From Desulforamulus ruminis DSM 2154 (GTDB lineage: Bacteria; Bacillota; Desulfotomaculia; Desulfotomaculales; Desulfotomaculaceae), in assembly GCF_000215085.1 (NCBI RefSeq), contig NC_015589.1, positions 868,001 through 932,000 on the forward strand: a DNA stretch of 64,000 nucleotides, read 5' to 3'. Position 1 is the stretch's first letter. Every line of letters begins with the position of its first letter. This document shows, in pieces, positions 50,964-58,872 of this stretch. Both the position numbers and the translations under genes were made by a program. The notes beneath the pieces are model-generated. The model was not told the DNA's origin, ran no database searches, and saw nothing but the letters and a program-made list of their open reading frames with translations.

Positions 50964-50996
50964 CAAAATAAGCCTTAACTCCAATAAGTTAAGGCG
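50964..50996 (-). terminator. Riboswitch-linked terminator before cbiK
   Basis: On the minus strand GCCTTAACT-N6-AGTTAAGGC is a perfect 9-bp stem followed by TTATTTTG. It lies between the cobalamin riboswitch and cbiK, so it should be the expression platform that stops transcription when B12 is bound. Confidence 0.85.
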
Positions 50997-51068
50997 AAGG
51001 GTAAAAAGGGGCAGAATGGATCAACCCTCTTAACCGCCTACCTCTCTTCGGGAGGAACAGTGGATTTT

Positions 51069-51223
51069 CCAAGGCAGGTCTCCTGACTTGCGGGTCGTGG
51101 CCGATTTCAACCTTCCCGGATGATTCCAGTGGTGTTTCAGAAATCTGCTCTCCGCATACAGTGGCCGGACCGTTCGGGATTTGCACCCGATTCCCTATTA
51201 AACCCCCTCCGGGGGTGCCCTGG
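51069..51223 (-). promoter_or_regulatory. Cobalamin riboswitch controlling cbiK-cbiL
   Basis: Read on the minus strand: AGGGCACCCCCGGAGGGGG, TAGGGAATCGGGTGCAAATC, CGGTCCGGCCACTGTATGCG, and AAGTCAGGAGACCTGCCTTG with the B12 box. All conserved blocks are in order. It is followed by an intrinsic terminator before cbiK. Confidence 0.95.
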
Positions 51224-51338
51224 AAGAAAATATGATTTAATTTACTATAAAATAGTATCATCTTTAGGGGAGGGTGTCCATAAAAATCCAGCCTGCGGTG
51301 CCTTTGTGCCTGGAACACAAGAATATAAGCGGAGGGTA
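51224..51338. promoter_or_regulatory. Divergent promoter region between two cobalamin riboswitches
   Basis: A perfect dyad TACTAT-AAA-ATAGTA (51243-51257) lies where the -10 region of the minus-strand riboswitch transcript would be. No gene is present. Confidence 0.4.
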
Positions 51339-51368
51339 TTGCCAGGCAGCGGTTTTTCTGGTTACAAT
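51339..51368 (+). promoter_or_regulatory. Promoter of the cobT riboswitch transcript
   Basis: TTGCCA (51339-51344) and TACAAT (51363-51368) are spaced by 18 bases, about 25 bases before the riboswitch. Confidence 0.6.
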
Positions 51369-51392
51369 ATGGATGAACAATCAAACATCTTC

Positions 51393-51546
51393 TGCAGGTG
51401 CCCTTTGGGGAGAATAGGGAATCAGGTGCAAATCCTGAGCGGTCCCGCCACTGTAAACGGAGAGTCTGCATCAGTAAGCCACTGGCCCGGAGGCTGGGAA
51501 GGTGGATGCAAGACCATGACCCGTGAGTCAGGAGACCTGCCTGTGG
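51393..51546 (+). promoter_or_regulatory. Cobalamin riboswitch controlling cobT
   Basis: Conserved blocks in order: GCAGGTGCCC, GAATAGGGAATCAGGTGCAA, CGGTCCCGCCACTGTAAACG, AAGCCACTGG, GGCTGGGAAGG and GAGTCAGGAGACCTGCCTGT. The order and spacing match the B12 riboswitch, here on the plus strand and divergent from the cbiK copy. Confidence 0.96.
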
Positions 51547-51572
51547 AAGTCCGCCGGGGATGATGGTAAAAT

Positions 51573-51603
51573 TCTCAGCCTTTTTTAAGGCTGGGATTTT
51601 TTA
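51573..51603 (+). terminator. Riboswitch-linked terminator before cobT
   Basis: CTCAGCC (51574-51580) pairs with GGCTGGG (51589-51595) and is followed by ATTTTTTATTTTT. It ends 24 bases before the cobT ATG and is the likely OFF structure. Confidence 0.85.
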
Positions 51604-51626
51604 TTTTTAAATGAGGAGGAATCCAT

Positions 51627-52685
51627 ATGCAGCTGTTAAATAAAACCCTGGCCAATATCCAAGCTCCTTGTGCAGCCAGTCAAAAGGCGGCCAAAGAAAG
51701 GCTGGATAATCTGACGAAACCTCCTGGGAGTCTTGGGTTGCTGGAGGAAATTGCTTACCGTATGGCAGGCATGCAAGGAAACAGCCTGCCCCAATTGCCC
51801 CAGGAGAAGCTGGTTGCCGTGTTTGCCGGTGATCACGGGGTGGTGGCGGAGGGAGTCAGTGCTTTTCCCCAGGAAGTAACACCCCAGATGGTATTGAATT
51901 TTCTCAGAGGTGGTGCGGCCATCAATGTTCTGGCGCGCCAGGCAGGGGCCCGGGTTGTGGTGGCAGACATCGGGGTAGCCGGGGCTCCCATGGAACATCC
52001 GGAGCTGATAAACTGCCGGATTAAAGCCGGCACGGCAAACTTTACCGAGGGCCCTGCCATGAGCCGGGAGGAGGCTGTCCGGGCGATTGAAACAGGAATT
52101 GGCCTGGTGCGGCAGCAGGTAAAAGAGCGGCCGGCCCTGGTGGGGCTGGGTGAAATGGGCATTGGCAACACAACCGCCAGCAGCGCCGTTCTGGCAGCCT
52201 TCAGCGGTCTTCAGGCCGACCGGATTACCGGCAGGGGAACCGGGATTGACGAACACAGGCTTCAGCATAAGATTTCTGTGATTCAGCGGGCTTTGGAAGT
52301 AAACCGGCCGGATCCCGGAGACGGGCTGGATGTGCTGGCCAAGGTAGGGGGATTGGAAATTGCCGGACTGGCCGGCGTTATTCTGGGGTGTGCCGCGGAA
52401 AAAATACCGGTCGTCATCGACGGGTTCATCTCCGGGGCTGCGGCCCTGGTGGCCTGCGCCCTGTCACCCCTTAGCCGGGAGTACTTGTTTGCTTCCCATG
52501 TTTCTGCCGAACCAGGTCATAACCATGTACTGGAAATATTAAATTTAAAGCCCCTCCTGCATATGGATATGAGATTGGGAGAAGGGACCGGGGCGGTTCT
52601 GGCCTTCCCCATTATTGAGTCGGCAATTCATATCCTTCATGAAATGGCAACCTTTGCGGAGGCGGGAGTCAGCCAAGGCAAATAA
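51627..52685 (+). CDS. cobT: Nicotinate-nucleotide--dimethylbenzimidazole phosphoribosyltransferase
   Basis: This 352-residue protein has the CobT signatures LDNLTKPPGSLGLLEEIAYR (about 28-47), FAGDHGVVAEGVSAFPQEVT near 72-91, GEMGIGNTTASSAVLAAF near 174, GRGTGID near 200, and the catalytic Glu in LGEGTGAVLAFPI near 318. It activates the lower ligand of cobalamin as alpha-ribazole phosphate. It has its own cobalamin riboswitch and a ribosome binding site ATGAGGAGGAATCC. It is transcribed alone, with a terminator just after. Confidence 0.96.
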   Translation: MQLLNKTLANIQAPCAASQKAAKERLDNLTKPPGSLGLLEEIAYRMAGMQGNSLPQLPQEKLVAVFAGDHGVVAEGVSAFPQEVTPQMVLNFLRGGAAINVLARQAGARVVVADIGVAGAPMEHPELINCRIKAGTANFTEGPAMSREEAVRAIETGIGLVRQQVKERPALVGLGEMGIGNTTASSAVLAAFSGLQADRITGRGTGIDEHRLQHKISVIQRALEVNRPDPGDGLDVLAKVGGLEIAGLAGVILGCAAEKIPVVIDGFISGAAALVACALSPLSREYLFASHVSAEPGHNHVLEILNLKPLLHMDMRLGEGTGAVLAFPIIESAIHILHEMATFAEAGVSQGK

Positions 52686-52689
52686 GTAT

Positions 52690-52727
52690 AAAACCCTGGT
52701 CCGGACGTTAAAGGGACCAGGGTTTTA
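52690..52727 (+). terminator. Terminator of cobT
   Basis: AAACCCTGGTCC pairs with GGGACCAGGGTTT across a 10-base loop, 5 bases past the stop. Confidence 0.92.
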
Positions 52728-52749
52728 TCGATGAAGCAGAACTTGTGCT

Positions 52750-52860
52750 CTAATTCTTTGGGTCTGTTCCAACCAATTGCTTTCTCAGTATTTTCTTCAC
52801 TACTGTCGTCAGAATGAAGATACCTGTTGCTATCAGGAAGCCTAAAAGATAAGCTTTCAT
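52750..52860 (-). CDS. Possible 36-residue single-span membrane protein
   Basis: The minus strand encodes MKAYLLGFLIATGIFILTTV then VKKILRKQLVGTDPKN, a membrane helix followed by a basic tail, consistent with a small membrane protein. The site upstream (AAAGGCTGGGC, 8 bases from ATG) is only fair. It lies between cobT and the DtxR gene, transcribed away from the latter. Family unknown. Confidence 0.4.
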   Translation of the reverse strand: MKAYLLGFLIATGIFILTTVVKKILRKQLVGTDPKN

Positions 52861-52974
52861 GATTTTGCCCAGCCTTTGTTTTAGAGTCGGGATGCCGATA
52901 TCCAATTTGCTGGAGAAAAAATGGTAATAAAAATGACCGCTGTTGATATGTTTACTTTAAGGGGGGGGATTACC

Positions 52975-53409
52975 ATGCTGACTCCCAGTTTAGAAGATTA
53001 TTTGGAAGAGATTTACCGACTGAATCAAAGTGGTGAAGCCGTGCGGGTAACGGATATTGCCGCCTGCCTTAGGGTAAGCCTGCCTTCCGTTACCAGGGCG
53101 CTGCAAAAACTAAATGAAAACGAATATATCCTATACCGCCGTTATAAGGATGTAGTGCTTACAGACAAAGGCAAACAATTGGGCCATTTTCTGGTGGAAA
53201 GAAACCGGATCATCCGGGAATTTTTGCATCTCATTGGTTCAAAATGTGATGTGGCTGCGGAGGCCGAGGCCATGGAGCACTACCTTTCGCTGCCCACCCT
53301 TTCATCCATCATTAATTTTGTAAAGTTTACCCAGCAATATCCGGCTTGGCTTAATGAATTTAAACGGTTCTGTCAGCAGGTGGAGATTGCCCAAGACCAG
53401 CAGGGCTAA
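52975..53409 (+). CDS. DtxR/MntR-family metal-dependent regulator
   Basis: This 144-residue protein has the DtxR winged helix at the N-terminus: TPSLEDYLEEIYRLNQSGEA, VRVTDIAACLRVSLPSVTRA, then LQKLNENEYILYRRYKDVVL. A dimerisation/metal-binding domain follows (LVERNRIIREFLHLIG, AAEAEAMEHYLS with E-x-x-x-H metal ligands). I chose ATG 52975 because of the adjacent GGGGGGGG-rich ribosome binding site; the in-frame ATG at 52921 has none. Its end overlaps the convergent split-feoB gene by 4 bases. It probably regulates that feo operon, which carries DtxR-like boxes. Confidence 0.85.
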   Translation: MLTPSLEDYLEEIYRLNQSGEAVRVTDIAACLRVSLPSVTRALQKLNENEYILYRRYKDVVLTDKGKQLGHFLVERNRIIREFLHLIGSKCDVAAEAEAMEHYLSLPTLSSIINFVKFTQQYPAWLNEFKRFCQQVEIAQDQQG

Positions 53410-54788
53410 ACTAAGCCCAGCAGCCTTACGGTCTGGTTTACGATGAAACAAACGATACAGGCAACGCTTAAGGGAAGAAGGCCGGCCAGAAGGGTCCACT
53501 TCATACTTCCGGATTCCTTTTTAATGGTCCAGAGGGTGGTGCCGCAGGGATAATGTAAAAGGGAGAAAAGCATCATGCAAAGAGCGGTCAACCAGGTCCA
53601 ACCCTGTTGAACCACAAAGAGATTGTATAAATCCTCCAGACTATTCAGTTCAGTCATAGAACCGGTGGCCAAATAACTCATAATCAGGATGGGAAGGACA
53701 ATTTCATTGGCCGGAAGACCCAGTATAAAGGCCATCAAAATAAAACCATCCAGACCGATCCATTGGGCCAAGGGGTTTAACCACTGGGCGCAAAGGGTCA
53801 AAACGCTTAAATCACCTACATAGATATTGGCCAGCAGCCAGGTAATGGCACCTGCCGGAATAGCAACAATAATGGCTCGTCTCAATACGAAGAGGGTCCG
53901 GTCGAAAAGGGAACGTACGATAACACGCCCTATCTGGGGTTTACGATAGGGAGGGAGTTCCAGGGTAAAGGAGGAAGGAACGCCCTTTAACAAGGTTTTG
54001 GAAAGAATCCATGAAACCGCCAGGGTTACGGCAATTCCCAAAAGGATGGCACCGACCACAATGGCCGTGCTGCCAAAGCTGCCGCCCATACTCAGAACCA
54101 TAATACCGGCCAGGGCGATTAGGGTTGGGTAACGGCCGTTGCAGGGGACAAAGTTGTTGGTCAGCATGGCGATCATGCGCTCCCGGGGAGAATCGATGAT
54201 TCTGCAGGCGATGATACCGGCAGCATTACAACCAAAGCCCATGCTCATGGTAAGGGACTGCTTGCCGTGGGCTCCCGCCTTCTTAAACAAGCGGTCCAGG
54301 TTAAAGGCAACCCTGGGCAGATATCCGAAATCTTCCAATAAAGTAAAGCACGGAAAAAAGATGGCCATTGGCGGCAGCATAACCGAGACAACCCACGCCA
54401 AGCAGCGGTAAATTCCTTCCACAAAAAAACCGTGAACCCAAACCGGTGTGTGGAGCCAGTGGCATAGATCCGTAAGGCGATCCTGCCCCCAGAAAAGTAC
54501 TGAAGCGAGCATTGCCGAGAGAACATTGGCCCCGGACACGGTGAACCAAAAGATCACACTTAATAAAATTAACATGGAAGCGAAGCCATAAACCTTGGAA
54601 GTTAGAATATCATCCAATTTTTTATCCCAATCGATGCCGGGTTTTTCTTTTTGAGTGACTACCTGGCCGGCAATGTCTTCGGCTGTACGGTAAAGATGGC
54701 CGACAATGACGTCGTTCATATTTTGGGTATCCAGGGTATCGACTTCCTTTAGAATGGCTTTCAGGCAGGCGGAGCAGGACTGACTCAT
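53406..54788 (-). CDS. feoB: FeoB membrane permease part (split FeoB, C-terminal gene)
   Basis: This 460-residue protein corresponds to the helical spacer and membrane half of FeoB. An N-terminal Cys-rich stretch (SQSCSACLK) and HLYRTAEDIAGQVV precede KKLDDILTSKVYGFASMLIL. Gate-type motifs are MGFGCNAAGIIACRIIDSPR near 210-229 and FVPCNGRYPTLIAL near 241. A second module follows with LELPPYRKPQIGRVI. There is no G domain. The ATG overlaps the stop of the G-domain gene as ATGA. The two together equal one FeoB of about 700 residues. It imports Fe(II), or possibly Mn(II), given the DtxR neighbour. Confidence 0.88.
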   Translation of the reverse strand: MSQSCSACLKAILKEVDTLDTQNMNDVIVGHLYRTAEDIAGQVVTQKEKPGIDWDKKLDDILTSKVYGFASMLILLSVIFWFTVSGANVLSAMLASVLFWGQDRLTDLCHWLHTPVWVHGFFVEGIYRCLAWVVSVMLPPMAIFFPCFTLLEDFGYLPRVAFNLDRLFKKAGAHGKQSLTMSMGFGCNAAGIIACRIIDSPRERMIAMLTNNFVPCNGRYPTLIALAGIMVLSMGGSFGSTAIVVGAILLGIAVTLAVSWILSKTLLKGVPSSFTLELPPYRKPQIGRVIVRSLFDRTLFVLRRAIIVAIPAGAITWLLANIYVGDLSVLTLCAQWLNPLAQWIGLDGFILMAFILGLPANEIVLPILIMSYLATGSMTELNSLEDLYNLFVVQQGWTWLTALCMMLFSLLHYPCGTTLWTIKKESGSMKWTLLAGLLPLSVACIVCFIVNQTVRLLGLV

Positions 54789-55525
54789 GCCCAGAGTTCA
54801 CCTCCAACTTTCATTTTTGAGTCTTGCTGGCCGGGCAGGCATTTTTCCAGGGCAGCAATCACAATGGGGTCTTTATCCAGCAGTCTTAAAGCTAACCAGC
54901 GGCTGTTATAGGCATCTCCCACCAATTTCTGGATTTGGGGTTGAATCTTTTGAATGGCTTCCTCCACCCGGGAGTCATATTGCACCAGGCGGGGGGTAGG
55001 CTTAAGCTGTCCGCCGGCCACGTCGGAAACTGTTTTAACTAATTGATCAAGGCCTGCGCCTGCTCTGGCGGAGGTTGGAACCACCGGGACACCCAACTGG
55101 ACGGCTAATTCCTTAATATTGATAATAATATTTTTTCTTTTGGCCTCATCCATTAAATTTACACAAACAACAACCTTGGAAGTAATCTCCAGGACCTGTA
55201 ATACCAGGTTGAGATTTCTTTCCAGACAAGTGGCATCCACCACCACCACGGTGGTATCCGGTTTGCCAAAACACAGGTAGTCCCTGGCCACCTGTTCTTC
55301 AACGGAATTGGCCAGAAGAGAGTAGGTACCCGGAAGGTCAACGAGGTTGTAAACCTGCCCTTGGTTGATATATTTCCCTTCAGCCCGCAACACGGTTTTG
55401 CCGGGCCAGTTGCCGGTGTGTTGGTTCAGGCCGGTTAAGGCATTAAACACCGTACTTTTTCCCGTGTTGGGATTTCCTGCCAGTGCAATCACCGTTTCTG
55501 TTCTGGATAAATGATTTCCCTCCAT
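54785..55525 (-). CDS. feoB: FeoB G-protein part (split FeoB, N-terminal gene)
   Basis: This 246-residue GTPase has G1 GNPNTGKST near residues 17-25, TGNWPGKTV (switch I) near 38-46, G3 DLPGTYSLLANSVEEQVARD near 60-79 and G4 NLMDEAKRK near 119. A helical spacer follows to the end, with no membrane segment. In usual FeoB this domain is fused to the permease; here a separate start follows GAGGGGG. No frameshift is needed to explain the split, and homologous split pairs are known in Firmicutes. It follows feoA by 3 bases. Confidence 0.9.
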   Translation of the reverse strand: MEGNHLSRTETVIALAGNPNTGKSTVFNALTGLNQHTGNWPGKTVLRAEGKYINQGQVYNLVDLPGTYSLLANSVEEQVARDYLCFGKPDTTVVVVDATCLERNLNLVLQVLEITSKVVVCVNLMDEAKRKNIIINIKELAVQLGVPVVPTSARAGAGLDQLVKTVSDVAGGQLKPTPRLVQYDSRVEEAIQKIQPQIQKLVGDAYNSRWLALRLLDKDPIVIAALEKCLPGQQDSKMKVGGELWA

Positions 55526-55527
55526 TT

Positions 55528-55791
55528 TTAATCCCCCTCGTAGCTTACCAATATTTGGCTGCCTTCTTCCTCCCGAAAGGCGATAACGGTTCCCCGTATT
55601 TTATAGGCTTTAGGATCTCCGGCCGGACTAATCCTAAGGGTCTCTACCCGGGTTCCCGGAACCAATCCCAGATCCATTAGCCTTCGTCGAACCATTCCCT
55701 GGGCTTGAATGGAACTGACAGTGGCGGATTGGCCAACCGGCAGTTCATAAAGAGTCATCATGCTTTCCGGCATGAAACCATATTTTTTCAT
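55528..55791 (-). CDS. feoA: FeoA family protein of the split-feoB operon
   Basis: This 87-residue protein has MTLYELPVGQSATVSSIQAQ then RRRLMDLGLVPGTRVETLRI and SPAGDPKAYKIRGTVIAFRE, all canonical FeoA elements. The ATG follows AAGGAGG. It is the first gene of a feoA-feoB(G)-feoB(membrane) operon on the minus strand. Upstream are dyads similar to DtxR/IdeR boxes rather than Fur boxes, unlike the plus-strand feo operon. Confidence 0.92.
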   Translation of the reverse strand: MKKYGFMPESMMTLYELPVGQSATVSSIQAQGMVRRRLMDLGLVPGTRVETLRISPAGDPKAYKIRGTVIAFREEEGSQILVSYEGD

Positions 55792-55813
55792 AGCACTTCC
55801 TCCTTGAATTGAG

Positions 55814-55846
55814 TTAGATTGGTTTAACTAAATTAGCCTCGGCTAA
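55814..55846 (-). promoter_or_regulatory. DtxR-like boxes before feoA
   Basis: TTAGATT-N4-TAACTAA (55814-55831) and the perfect TTAGCC-TC-GGCTAA (55833-55846) are adjacent dyads made of TTAG/CTAA words, the half-site of DtxR/IdeR operators. They lie 23 bases upstream of feoA. Confidence 0.6.
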
Positions 55847-55913
55847 CAATGGGCCGTAAAAATGGGCAGATTTCTCCACAATCGCCTCCTTTACAGTAAG
55901 GGATGATGGTCTA

Positions 55914-55931
55914 AGTTAGATCAAACTAACT
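55914..55931 (-). promoter_or_regulatory. Distal DtxR-like box before feoA
   Basis: AGTTAG-ATCAAA-CTAACT is a perfect dyad of the same TTAG/CTAA type, about 120 bases upstream of feoA. The stretch between 55932 and 56157 has no gene that I can support. Confidence 0.55.
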
Positions 55932-56157
55932 ATATCTTCAGCTAACACCAATCTATGAAAAATAGGCAGTACTTGTTACAAAACAAAAAGTGGAAATATA
56001 ACCAGTCGAAAAGGTGGAGGAGTTTGCCCGGAGGGGAGAAAAGTGTTCTTACAGCATCCTTTGGGAGGAATTAGAGGGCGCTTTTAGGGTTGCCTGTTAT
56101 CATTGGTTAACGTAAAATAAAAAACATGGAAAAATTGTTCAATAAGGGGCGGGATTT

Positions 56158-57318
56158 ATGAGAAAGTTCATGGCCATATATATCATTGTAATTCTATCTT
56201 TTTTTATTTTTTCAGGACAAGCCTGTCTGGCCGGTGAAGCAGACCCCCAGGCTGAAGTTAAACCGGAGCAGGAAATTGTGGTCCGGGCGAAAGTTTTAAA
56301 CGTGTCGGAGGGTCAGGAACTTCCCGAGGCCATGGATGGTTGGACCCAGGGAAAAGAACAACTGCTTACGGTCAAAGTGCTCAGCGGAACCTTTAAAGGA
56401 GAGGAAATAAAACTCTCCCATGTGATACCCGATCAGCCTGGCTTGGGAGTAATTGTTAAGCCCGGTGATGAAGTGGTTTTATCCATACAGGTGGAGGGAA
56501 ATACCATCACCAGCGCTTTTGTTTCAGACCACGCCAGGGATAAAAAGTTATATTATCTGGCGGGATTGTTTGCCCTGCTGATGGTGCTAATTGGCAGGAT
56601 GAAGGGGTTAAAGTCGGTTTTTTCCCTGGTATTAACCGGTGTGGGAATCTTTTATGTGCTTCTCCCCATGCTGTTTAAGGGACACAGCCCCATTTTAGCC
56701 ACCGTGCTGCTGGCCGCGGTGATGACGACCATTACCATGACGCTGGTCCACGGGGTGAATTATAAAACTCTGGCAGGCATCATTGGTACCACCAGCGGGG
56801 TGCTGGTGGCCGGCCTGTTGGCCCTGCTAATCGGTAAGGCGGCCCACCTCACCGGTTTTAGCAGTGAAGAGATGCAAATGCTGTTATATATTCCTCAAAA
56901 AATTGCTTTTGATTACCAGGGGCTGCTGTTTGCGGGGATGATTATTGGTGCTCTGGGGGCGGTTATGGATGTAAGCATATCCATTGCCTCCGCCATTGAA
57001 GAAATAAAAAGGGTCAATCCCTTACTGGGCACAAAGGATCTGTTCCGGTCCGGCATGAATGTGGGAGGGGATATCATGGGCACCATGGCCAACACGCTGA
57101 TTTTGGCCTATACTGGCGGAGCCATACCCCTTATCTTGATTTTTATGGCTTATGAAATGCCTTACTTAAAGATGATTAACCTGGATTTAATTGCCACTGA
57201 AATTGTCCGGGCCCTAACCGGCAGCATTGGGCTGATTATGGCCATACCTATTACTTCCATGGTGGCGGGCTTGTTGTTTAACCGGGTTAAAAGAAAGTCG
57301 GCCGTTGATTCGGAGTAA
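56158..57318 (+). CDS. YibE/F family membrane protein
   Basis: This 386-residue protein has a signal or first membrane segment (residues 3-20), an extracytoplasmic beta-rich domain to about 130, then seven or eight membrane segments. Diagnostic YibE/F (PF07907) stretches are DVSISIASAIEEIKRVNP near 275-292 and GGDIMGTMANTLILAYTGGA near 303-322. The family function is not firmly established. It stands alone after the divergent feo operon, with AAGGGGCGGGATTT before ATG. A link to metal homeostasis would be only by location. Confidence 0.85.
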   Translation: MRKFMAIYIIVILSFFIFSGQACLAGEADPQAEVKPEQEIVVRAKVLNVSEGQELPEAMDGWTQGKEQLLTVKVLSGTFKGEEIKLSHVIPDQPGLGVIVKPGDEVVLSIQVEGNTITSAFVSDHARDKKLYYLAGLFALLMVLIGRMKGLKSVFSLVLTGVGIFYVLLPMLFKGHSPILATVLLAAVMTTITMTLVHGVNYKTLAGIIGTTSGVLVAGLLALLIGKAAHLTGFSSEEMQMLLYIPQKIAFDYQGLLFAGMIIGALGAVMDVSISIASAIEEIKRVNPLLGTKDLFRSGMNVGGDIMGTMANTLILAYTGGAIPLILIFMAYEMPYLKMINLDLIATEIVRALTGSIGLIMAIPITSMVAGLLFNRVKRKSAVDSE

Positions 57319-57367
57319 ATCAAGGGCAACAACTGTAAAAAAAGTTGTACCAAATAATAGTTGAAAT

Positions 57368-57382
57368 TGATAATCATTTTCA
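57368..57382 (+). promoter_or_regulatory. Fur box before the DUF2325 gene
   Basis: TGATAAT-C-ATTTTCA matches the 7-1-7 Fur pattern at 13 of 14 arm positions. It lies 51 bases before the ATG at 57434. Confidence 0.65.
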
Positions 57383-57433
57383 TTATAATAATAGACAAGT
57401 ATTTTTGTATGTTATTGTAAGGGAGATGAGATC

Positions 57434-58006
57434 ATGTCTTTAGAAACAGTTAAGTCCACGGCTTCCGGTAGACAGACGGTAAAAAAATTACAGCAGGAGA
57501 ATGAGGAACTGCTGGCGGTCCTTGCCGCTGTTGATGAAGAATTGAGAGAATATCAGGACAGGATTAAACGGCTGGAAGATGAAAACCTCACCTTATTGGC
57601 CCGCATTGACGAACTGCAGACCTCCATCCGGCACTTGAAAATCCAACGATACTGCGGTTGCAACGACCGGGTGGAACCGGTGGAAACCTGTGATGAAAAC
57701 TGCTGTCACTATGATCTCTGCGCTAAAAGGATATTAATTGTGGGCGGCATCACCAAAATTAAGGCTACCTATAAAAGTCTCATTGAACAATGGGGCGGAG
57801 AGTTTGATTATCTGGATGGTTACATGAAGGGCGGCGAAAGGGTTTTGGACAATAAGATCAGAAAAAGCGATCTGGTGCTTTGCCCGGTGGATTGCAACAG
57901 TCACAATGCCTGTTTAAGTGTTAAGAAGCTCTGTAAAAAACACGGCAAGCCCTTTAAAATGCTAACCTCCTCCAGCATTTCCGGTATCACTCAGGCCATT
58001 CGTTAG
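57434..58006 (+). CDS. Coiled-coil DUF2325 protein with cysteine cluster
   Basis: This 190-residue protein has a coiled coil at about residues 12-72 (QENEELLAVLAAVDEELREY; LEDENLTLLARIDELQTS), then a Cys cluster near 74-97 (YCGCNDR, ETCDENCCHYDLCAK), then a DUF2325 domain: RILIVGGITKIKATYKSLIE, DLVLCPVDCNSHNACLSVKK, and KPFKMLTSSSISGITQAI. The reaction is unknown. Eleven or so Cys suggest metal or Fe-S binding. A Fur box precedes it, and its coiled coil is shared with the small protein at 43215. The ATG follows AAGGGAGATGAGATC. Confidence 0.8.
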   Translation: MSLETVKSTASGRQTVKKLQQENEELLAVLAAVDEELREYQDRIKRLEDENLTLLARIDELQTSIRHLKIQRYCGCNDRVEPVETCDENCCHYDLCAKRILIVGGITKIKATYKSLIEQWGGEFDYLDGYMKGGERVLDNKIRKSDLVLCPVDCNSHNACLSVKKLCKKHGKPFKMLTSSSISGITQAIR

Positions 58007-58029
58007 TGCCTAGCCAGAAAAAAATACAT

Positions 58030-58068
58030 AAACCCTGCAACCACCTGTTTGGTTGCAGGGTTTTTCCG
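58030..58068. terminator. Terminator after the DUF2325 gene
   Basis: AACCCTGCAACCA pairs with TGGTTGCAGGGTT, followed by TTTTT. It can also stop the convergent lgt transcript. Confidence 0.92.
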
Positions 58069-58128
58069 TGGTACTTATCCTTGAAGGCTCCCTCCCAGCA
58101 GGGGAAACTCTCGGAAAGGTAACGTTGC

Positions 58129-58872
58129 TTATGGTTCCGGGACCTTTTTGCGGCCCAGATAAGCATATCCCGCAACGGCTGTTACCAAGAGCAGAAGACT
58201 GACCACCTGGGCCGCCCGCAGGGGACCCAGCATCAGACTGTCTGTGCGTAAGCCCTCAATAAAGAATCTGCCGATGGAATAGAACCCCAGGTAGATCATA
58301 AATAGCTGGCCGTCCACCTTCTTTTTGCCCCGGTAAAGCATCAAGATGATAAATACCAGTATATTCCACAGGGATTCATATAGAAAAGTGGGGTGGCGGT
58401 AAGCCCCGTCGATATACATGGCCCAGGGGAGGTCTGTAGGGTAACCGTAAGCCTCCTGATTAAAAAAATTGCCCCAACGGCCAATGGCTTGTCCCAAAGG
58501 AAAACTGGGAGCCACAATGTCGGCAATTTGCCAAAACCTCAGTTTGCGAATCCGGGTAAAAATATATCCAGTTAGTACCGCCGTAAGAAGCCCGCCGTGG
58601 ATAGCCAGTCCTCCGTGCCAGATCATGGGTATTTCAATGAGATTTTGACTGTAATAATCCCAGCGCAGGACTACATAGTATAACCGCGCGCCAATCCAGG
58701 AAAGAGGAGCGCAGATGAGCACCAGATCAATGATGTCATCCCCCTTGACTCCCACCCTCCGGGCCTCACGGAGGGCCAACCAGGTTCCCAGCACTACGGC
58801 CACCATCATTAAAACGCCGTACCAGCGCAGGGCGATGGGGCCCCAGACAAATAGATAAGGGCTTACCTGCAA
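58129..58872 (-). CDS. lgt: Prolipoprotein diacylglyceryl transferase
   Basis: This 247-residue membrane enzyme has the Lgt signatures WHGGLAIHGGLLTAVLTGYI near 83-102, containing the catalytic His region, and GQAIGRWGNFFNQEAYG near 127-143, with further membrane segments on either side and RFFIEGLRTDSL near 200. It attaches diacylglyceryl to the lipobox Cys, the first step in maturing lipoproteins such as those at 15176, 23488 and 32719. The start is TTG at 58872 after AAAGGATG. It is monocistronic here. Confidence 0.96.
   Translation of the reverse strand: MQVSPYLFVWGPIALRWYGVLMMVAVVLGTWLALREARRVGVKGDDIIDLVLICAPLSWIGARLYYVVLRWDYYSQNLIEIPMIWHGGLAIHGGLLTAVLTGYIFTRIRKLRFWQIADIVAPSFPLGQAIGRWGNFFNQEAYGYPTDLPWAMYIDGAYRHPTFLYESLWNILVFIILMLYRGKKKVDGQLFMIYLGFYSIGRFFIEGLRTDSLMLGPLRAAQVVSLLLLVTAVAGYAYLGRKKVPEP

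Noticed and set aside
51120-51563. 147-codon plus-strand frame between cbiK and cobT
   Set aside because: It runs through the minus-strand and plus-strand cobalamin riboswitches, whose conserved RNA blocks explain the sequence.
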